From Bacteroidales bacterium (lineage in GTDB: Bacteria; Bacteroidota; Bacteroidia; Bacteroidales; UBA932), in contig JAFRQH010000025.1 in assembly GCA_017428725.1 (NCBI GenBank), forward strand, positions 94,869 through 158,868: DNA of 64,000 nt. Reading direction: 5' to 3'. This document shows positions 59,780-64,000 of the stretch, piece after piece. The notes beneath the pieces are model-generated. The model did not search any database. It saw only the letters and a program-made list of their open reading frames with translations, and was not told the origin of the DNA. How positions within the stretch are numbered: the stretch's first letter is position 1; the number at the start of each line of letters is the position of its first letter. The position numbers and the translations under genes were made by a program.

Positions 59780-59787
59780 CAAAATTA
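59780..59787 (-). promoter_or_regulatory. -7 box TAATTTTG for the DMT transporter gene
   Basis: The minus strand reads TAATTTTG 22 nt before the ATG. Confidence 0.55.
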
Positions 59788-59800
59788 CGAAAATTATGTC

Positions 59801-59808
59801 TATATTTG
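59801..59808 (+). promoter_or_regulatory. -7 box TATATTTG for the Dcu transporter gene
   Basis: TATATTTG on the plus strand 40 nt before the ATG at 59849. Confidence 0.65.
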
Positions 59809-59848
59809 CTAGACACATTGATAATACTGGACAAAAACCATTGAACCT

Positions 59849-61225
59849 ATGTCTCTTGTGATGATCATCGAGCTGCTGATCGTGCTTGCAGCCCTCTACG
59901 TTGGCTCACGCTACGGCAGCCTGGCGCTCGGCGCCATCTCCGGCATCGGCCTCGCCATCCTCGTCTTCGGCTTCGGCCTCAAACCCGGTACGCCTCCGAC
60001 GGACGTCATCTACATCATCATCGCCGCCGTGACCTGCGCCGGTACGCTCCAGGCCTCGGGCGGTATGGACTGGATGATCCAGATCGCCGAGCGGATGCTC
60101 CGCAAGCATCCTGACCACATCACCTTCCTGGGCCCGCTGACGACTTTCTTCCTGACGGTGCTGGTGGGCACGGGCCACGTAGTCTACACGATCATGCCGA
60201 TCATCTGCGACATCGCCCTCAAGAAGGGGATCCGTCCCGAGCGTCCCTGCGGCGTGTCCTCGATCGCCTCGCAGGTGGGCATCACCTGCTCGCCGATCGC
60301 CGCCGCCGTGGTGGCCTTCGTGACGATCTCCAACGCCAACGGTTTCATGGTGTCCATCCCGCAGGTGCTGATGGTCACGATCCCGGCCTGCCTGTGCGGC
60401 CTGATGTGCGCGGCGGCGGCCTCGTACAAGCGCGGCAAGGACCTTGACAAGGATCCCGAGTTCCTGAAGCGCAAGTCCGATCCCGAGACCTACCAGTATA
60501 TGTACGGCAGCCACGCCACCACGCTGGACAAGACCATCACCCCTGAGGCCAAGGCTTCCGTGTTCATTTTCCTGGGCGCCCTGCTCGTCATCGTGCTCTT
60601 CGCTTTCTGCCAGATGATCCACGTCTCCGACGGCCGCGCCGTCGCCGAGGCCATCAACCTGCCGAAGATGAACGTCATCATCCAGATCATCATGCTTACG
60701 GCCGCCGCCTGCAACATCATGTTCTGCAAGGCCAAGCCCAAGAAGGCCGTCGGCGGCGCCGTCTGGCAGTCCGGCATGGTGGCCGTGGTGGCCATCTACG
60801 GCATCGCCTGGCTCGCCGATACCTATTTCGGAAACTACCTGGACCAGATGAAGGTGATGCTCGCCGACATCGTGACGCAGTATCCCTGGTCCATCGCCTT
60901 CGTGTTCTTCCTGGTGTCCGTGCTGATCAACTCCCAGGGCGCCGTGGTGGTGGCGATGCTCCCGCTGGCCTATGAGCTGGGCATCGCGGGTCCCGTCCTG
61001 CTGGGTGTGCTGCCGAGCGTGTACGGCTACTTCTTCATCCCGAACTATCCTTCGGACATCGCCACGGTCAACTTCGACCGCTCCGGCACGACGGTGATCG
61101 GCAAGTACCTGCTCAACCACAGTTTCATGATGCCGGGGCTGATCAGCGTGATCGTGTCCACGGTCGTCGGCTACCTGATTGCGAACGTGCTCTTCGGCGG
61201 TTATTTCGCCGGCTTTGTCCAATAA
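59849..61225 (+). CDS. Anaerobic C4-dicarboxylate transporter (DcuA/DcuB family)
   Basis: 458 residues with 10-12 hydrophobic helices. Family strings: YGSLALGAISGIGLAILVFGF, VTCAGTLQASGGMDWMIQIAER, GTGHVVYTIMPIICDIALKKG, RPERPCGVSSIASQVGITCSPIAAA (quoted by landmarks RPERP and SQVGITCSPIAAA) and the C-terminal PNYPSDIATVNFDRSGTT. It exchanges fumarate, malate or aspartate for succinate during anaerobic respiration, a normal route in Bacteroidales. A hairpin and the next gene follow. Confidence 0.96.
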   Translation: MSLVMIIELLIVLAALYVGSRYGSLALGAISGIGLAILVFGFGLKPGTPPTDVIYIIIAAVTCAGTLQASGGMDWMIQIAERMLRKHPDHITFLGPLTTFFLTVLVGTGHVVYTIMPIICDIALKKGIRPERPCGVSSIASQVGITCSPIAAAVVAFVTISNANGFMVSIPQVLMVTIPACLCGLMCAAAASYKRGKDLDKDPEFLKRKSDPETYQYMYGSHATTLDKTITPEAKASVFIFLGALLVIVLFAFCQMIHVSDGRAVAEAINLPKMNVIIQIIMLTAAACNIMFCKAKPKKAVGGAVWQSGMVAVVAIYGIAWLADTYFGNYLDQMKVMLADIVTQYPWSIAFVFFLVSVLINSQGAVVVAMLPLAYELGIAGPVLLGVLPSVYGYFFIPNYPSDIATVNFDRSGTTVIGKYLLNHSFMMPGLISVIVSTVVGYLIANVLFGGYFAGFVQ

Positions 61226-61250
61226 CGGACGCTATCTCGATTTTTTTGCG

Positions 61251-61258
61251 TATCTTTC
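61251..61258 (+). promoter_or_regulatory. Near-consensus -7 box TATCTTTC
   Basis: TATCTTTC, one base off consensus, immediately followed by the hairpin that abuts the GTG start at 61281. Confidence 0.5.
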
Positions 61259-61280
61259 GGCAATAAACCTTTTTATTGCC
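61259..61280 (+). promoter_or_regulatory. Perfect hairpin filling the leader before the GTG start
   Basis: GGCAATAAA (61259-61267) and TTTATTGCC (61272-61280) form a 9-bp stem with loop CCTT. It begins one base after the -7 box and ends one base before GTG. It could be an operator or a translation-limiting RNA hairpin. Confidence 0.55.
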
Positions 61281-62504
61281 GTGAAACCGCTTCGTCAACT
61301 TTTGACCATTCTCTGCCTGCTGGCCTGCTCGCTGGCTTACGGGCAGACAGATACACTCCGCTATGTCGTCCGGGGCACTGTCCTGGACGCCCAGGGCGGG
61401 CGCCCGCTGGGGTACGTGTCCGTGACCTTGCCCGGGACCAATTACGCCACCGTCACCAACACGGACGGCACGTTCGTGATCAAGTCCGACCTGCCGCCGC
61501 GCTTCGTCACCTTCTCCCTGCTGGGATACAAGGTGCAGACGGTTCCCGCTGACCGCGACCAGCTGATGCGCGTGAGGCTGACGCGCGGCGAATTCACCCT
61601 CGACCCGGCACAGGTGGTCACGGGCGATCCGCTGACCATCCTGCGCGATGCGATATACCGGATCCCGGAGAACTGTCCGTCCGAGCCTGAGTTGTTCGAA
61701 TGCTTCTATAGGGAGACGGCCCAGAAGCGCCAGCGCTTCATCTACGTGTCCGAGGCCGTGACCAAGGTCTACAAATCGTCCTTCAAGAACCTCTTCGGAC
61801 GGGACCGCACGGCGGTGGAGAAGAGCCGCCTGCTCAACAGCCCGCGCCGTTCCGACACGCTCGCCGTCAAGGTGATCGGCGGGCCCACGCAAGCCGTGGA
61901 CCTCGACCTGGTCAAGACCCGCCACCTTATCCTCAACGAGGAGGACCTGACCAGCTACAGGCTGGAGATGATGGATCCGGTGATGATTGACGACCGGCGC
62001 CAGTTCGTGATCCAGCTCATTCCGGCCATGGAGGAGGAGTTTGCGCTGCAGCACGGTGTTATCTACATCGATATGGAGACGATGGCCTTTACGCGCATCG
62101 AGCTGTCCCTGGACATGTCCGATCCCGAGAAAGCGACGCGTGCGATGCTGGTCCGCAAGCCTGCGGATATCCGTTTCAAGCCCAAGGAGATGTCCTTGCT
62201 GCTCAACTACAAGCGTGAGGGCGGCAAGAGCCGTCTGAGCTATGTCCGTACGGTCTTCCGTTTCAACTGCGACGCGCGCCGCCGCATCTGGAATACCGAG
62301 TTCACCGCCATCGCCGAGATGGTGGTGACCAACCGCTTCTCCGGGGTGGATGCCGTCCCGATCGAGCGGGCGGAGAGCTTCCGCAGTTCCGACGCATTGG
62401 CTGACAAGACCCAGGTCTACGCCGATCCGGACTTCTGGAAAGACTATAATATCATCGAGCCGACCGAGAGTCTCGAACACGCGCTGGGCCGGTTGAAAAA
62501 ATAG
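61281..62504 (+). CDS. Carboxypeptidase-like regulatory domain protein (TonB-associated plug-like N-domain)
   Basis: 407 residues with a GTG start (VKPLRQLLTILCLLACSLAYG as signal; read as Met). The mature N-terminus is a CarboxypepD_reg-like beta-sandwich (VRGTVLDAQGGRPLGYVSVTL, TNTDGTFVIKSDL, FSLLGYKVQ). The rest (about 115-407) is beta-rich (YREKR-like FYRETAQKRQRFIYVSEAV, FALQHGVIYIDMETMAFTRIEL) and resembles the region found after this domain in Bacteroidetes DUF5686-type outer membrane proteins, but no barrel is complete. Outer-membrane or periplasmic location is likely; function unknown. Confidence 0.8.
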   Translation: MKPLRQLLTILCLLACSLAYGQTDTLRYVVRGTVLDAQGGRPLGYVSVTLPGTNYATVTNTDGTFVIKSDLPPRFVTFSLLGYKVQTVPADRDQLMRVRLTRGEFTLDPAQVVTGDPLTILRDAIYRIPENCPSEPELFECFYRETAQKRQRFIYVSEAVTKVYKSSFKNLFGRDRTAVEKSRLLNSPRRSDTLAVKVIGGPTQAVDLDLVKTRHLILNEEDLTSYRLEMMDPVMIDDRRQFVIQLIPAMEEEFALQHGVIYIDMETMAFTRIELSLDMSDPEKATRAMLVRKPADIRFKPKEMSLLLNYKREGGKSRLSYVRTVFRFNCDARRRIWNTEFTAIAEMVVTNRFSGVDAVPIERAESFRSSDALADKTQVYADPDFWKDYNIIEPTESLEHALGRLKK

Positions 62505-62523
62505 TAAAGTTAATAGTTAGTTA

Positions 62524-64000
62524 GTGGAAGAAAAGTTATTATTGTTGGGAGACGAAGCCCTGGCGTTAGGGGCTTTGCACGCTGGTCTGTCCGGTGTCTA
62601 TGCCTATCCGGGCACACCCTCTACGGAGATTACCGAATACATCCAGCAGAGCCCGCTCTCGCGTGAGCGCGGGGTGCGGAGCCGCTGGTGTACCAATGAG
62701 AAGACGGCGATGGAGGCGGCCCTCGGGATGTCCTATGCCGGCAAGCGCGCCCTCGTGTGCATGAAGCACGTGGGGATGAACGTCTGTGCCGACGCCTTTG
62801 TCAACGCCGCGATTACGGGCGTGAAGGGCGGCTTGGTCGTGCTGGCCGCGGACGACCCGTCGATGCACTCGTCGCAGAACGAGCAGGACTCGCGCTTCTA
62901 CGGCAAGTTCGCGATGATCCCGGTCCTGGAGCCTTCCTGCCAGCAGGAGGCCTACGATATGGTGGCGGACGCGTTCGCACTCTCCGAGCAGCTGCGCCTG
63001 CCGGTGCTGATGCGGCTCGTCACGCGTCTGGCGCACTCCCGCGCCGCCGTGCAGGTCGGTGAGCTGCGCCCGCAGAATCCCTTCAGCCCCGACGACGAGC
63101 GGACGCGCTGGGTGCTGCTGCCCGGCAATGCCAAGCGTCAGTATGCCGCTCTGATTGCCCTGCAGCCGCAACTCCTCGCCGCTGCGGAATCCTCCGCCTA
63201 CAACCGGCTGGAGATGCCGGGCCAGGGCCCGGACGAGCTGGGTGTGATCGCCGTCGGGATCGGGTACAATTATGTCCGGGAGGCACTGCCGCAGGGCACC
63301 CCCGTCCTCAAGGTGTCGCAGTATCCCGTGCCTGCGCAGCAGGTCCGGGACCTGGCTGCGCGCTGCTGCCGCATCCTGGTCGTCGAGGACGGCCAGCCCT
63401 TTGTGGAGGAGCAGGTGAGGGCGCTGCTCGGGGCGGATTACCCCATCCAGGGGCGCCTGACCGGTGTGCTGCCCCGCACGGGCGAACTCACGCCCGACTG
63501 CGTGGCGGAGGCCCTGGGCGCCGGCGGCCCGCAGGCCCCGGCCCGCGCCGAGCATCTGGCGCCGCGCCCGCCGCAGCTCTGCCAGGGCTGCGGACACCGC
63601 GACGTCTACACGGCCCTGAACCAGGTGGCGACGGAGTTCCCCGGTGCCCGCATCTTCGGGGACATCGGCTGCTACACGCTCGGTGCCCTGCCGCCGTTCC
63701 GCGCCATCGACTCGTGCGTGGATATGGGCGCCTCGATCACGATGGCCAAGGGCGCGGCCGACGCCGGCCTGCGGCCCGCCATCGCCGTGATCGGCGATTC
63801 CACTTTCACGCATTCCGGGATGACGGGTCTGCTGGACGCCGTCAATGACCATTCCGCCATCACCGTGATCATCAGCGACAACCTTACTACGGCGATGACC
63901 GGTGGACAGGACTCCGCCGGCACGCACAAGTTCGAGGCGATCTGCCTGGCCCTGGGCGTGGAGCGGGAACACCTGCACGTCGTGGTGCCGCTCCCCAAGA
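62524..64000 (+). CDS. iorA: Indolepyruvate ferredoxin oxidoreductase alpha subunit, 3' partial
   Basis: 492 codons are visible and the frame stays open to the window end. The GTG at 62524 is chosen: stops lie just upstream and the family begins (M)xEKLLLLGDEALALGAL. ThDP-enzyme signatures: AYPGTPSTEITEY, NEKTAMEAALGMSYAGKRAL, KHVGMNVCADAF, LAADDPSMHSSQNEQDSR, then GDIGCYTLG and the FSHSGMTGL-like FTHSGMTGLLDAVND. It oxidises aryl pyruvates to aryl-acetyl-CoA with ferredoxin. The C-terminal [4Fe-4S] region lies beyond the window; iorB probably follows. Confidence 0.93.
   Translation, partial: MEEKLLLLGDEALALGALHAGLSGVYAYPGTPSTEITEYIQQSPLSRERGVRSRWCTNEKTAMEAALGMSYAGKRALVCMKHVGMNVCADAFVNAAITGVKGGLVVLAADDPSMHSSQNEQDSRFYGKFAMIPVLEPSCQQEAYDMVADAFALSEQLRLPVLMRLVTRLAHSRAAVQVGELRPQNPFSPDDERTRWVLLPGNAKRQYAALIALQPQLLAAAESSAYNRLEMPGQGPDELGVIAVGIGYNYVREALPQGTPVLKVSQYPVPAQQVRDLAARCCRILVVEDGQPFVEEQVRALLGADYPIQGRLTGVLPRTGELTPDCVAEALGAGGPQAPARAEHLAPRPPQLCQGCGHRDVYTALNQVATEFPGARIFGDIGCYTLGALPPFRAIDSCVDMGASITMAKGAADAGLRPAIAVIGDSTFTHSGMTGLLDAVNDHSAITVIISDNLTTAMTGGQDSAGTHKFEAICLALGVEREHLHVVVPLPK

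Overview
The window reads as chromosome from a high-GC, probably uncultured gut or rumen Bacteroidales. The evidence is a SusC/SusD pair, many lipoprotein signal peptides, the 286-residue primary sigma factor typical of the phylum, and the Bacteroidetes -7 promoter box TAnnTTTG (most often TATCTTTG) in front of many genes. Shine-Dalgarno sequences are weak or absent. The species assignment is inference; no rRNA is present.

Layout. 1-9720 is one co-directional polysaccharide-utilization operon: SusC (5' end outside the window), SusD, GH2, two esterases and GH3. 9796-15913 is a minus-strand housekeeping and stress block: DUF362, glutathione peroxidase, metallophosphoesterase, AlkD-like, flavodoxin, DeoD, MnmA. 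15979-20613 runs rightward: SanA/YdcF, cytidine deaminase, SRP RNA, GH127, BaiN-like flavoprotein. 20608-24360 runs leftward: zinc peptidase, histone H1-like mini-protein, HU, UvrD-type helicase. 24496-34614 holds cysteine desulfidase, tRNA-Thr, exonuclease and DnaN, HtrA, RpoD, ArgS and YgiQ. 34614-41032 holds a ClC channel, DUF1080, DTD and a BlaI/BlaR1/TlpA operon. 41033-44119 is the least ordinary stretch: paired hairpins, a Y1 (RAYT-like) transposase remnant and a large lipoprotein resembling a leukocidin-type pore former. 44100-56462 holds Tex, a glycosyltransferase, pectin-degrading enzymes (PL9 and a PL10-CE8 fusion), tRNA-Ser, carbonic anhydrase, a thioredoxin, a reverse transcriptase with a structured upstream RNA, a porin and tRNA-Val. 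56482-64000 holds tmRNA, a tandem repeat, Nudix, CobW, DMT and Dcu transporters, a carboxypeptidase-regulatory-domain protein and the 5' part of iorA.

How the genes work together. The carbohydrate genes point to plant cell-wall use: a SusCD importer with GH2, GH3 and esterases, GH127 for arabinofuranosyl side chains, and PL9, PL10-CE8 and a porin for pectin. Dcu and IorA fit anaerobic fumarate and amino-acid metabolism.

Most notable signals. (1) A non-retron reverse transcriptase is preceded, 9 nt before its ATG, by a 137-nt multi-hairpin region closed by a perfect 13-bp stem and followed by a T-run. (2) Two copies of one ~150-bp palindromic element sit in frame inside baiN-like and ygiQ, in the same reading frame, with a compensatory base change between copies. 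(3) Other multi-hairpin palindromes of similar size occur at 36367-36510 and beside the RAYT remnant. (4) The tmRNA tag is predicted to end in Tyr-Ala-Cys rather than Leu-Ala-Ala. (5) Several genes have the -7 box so close to the start codon that leaderless mRNAs are predicted.
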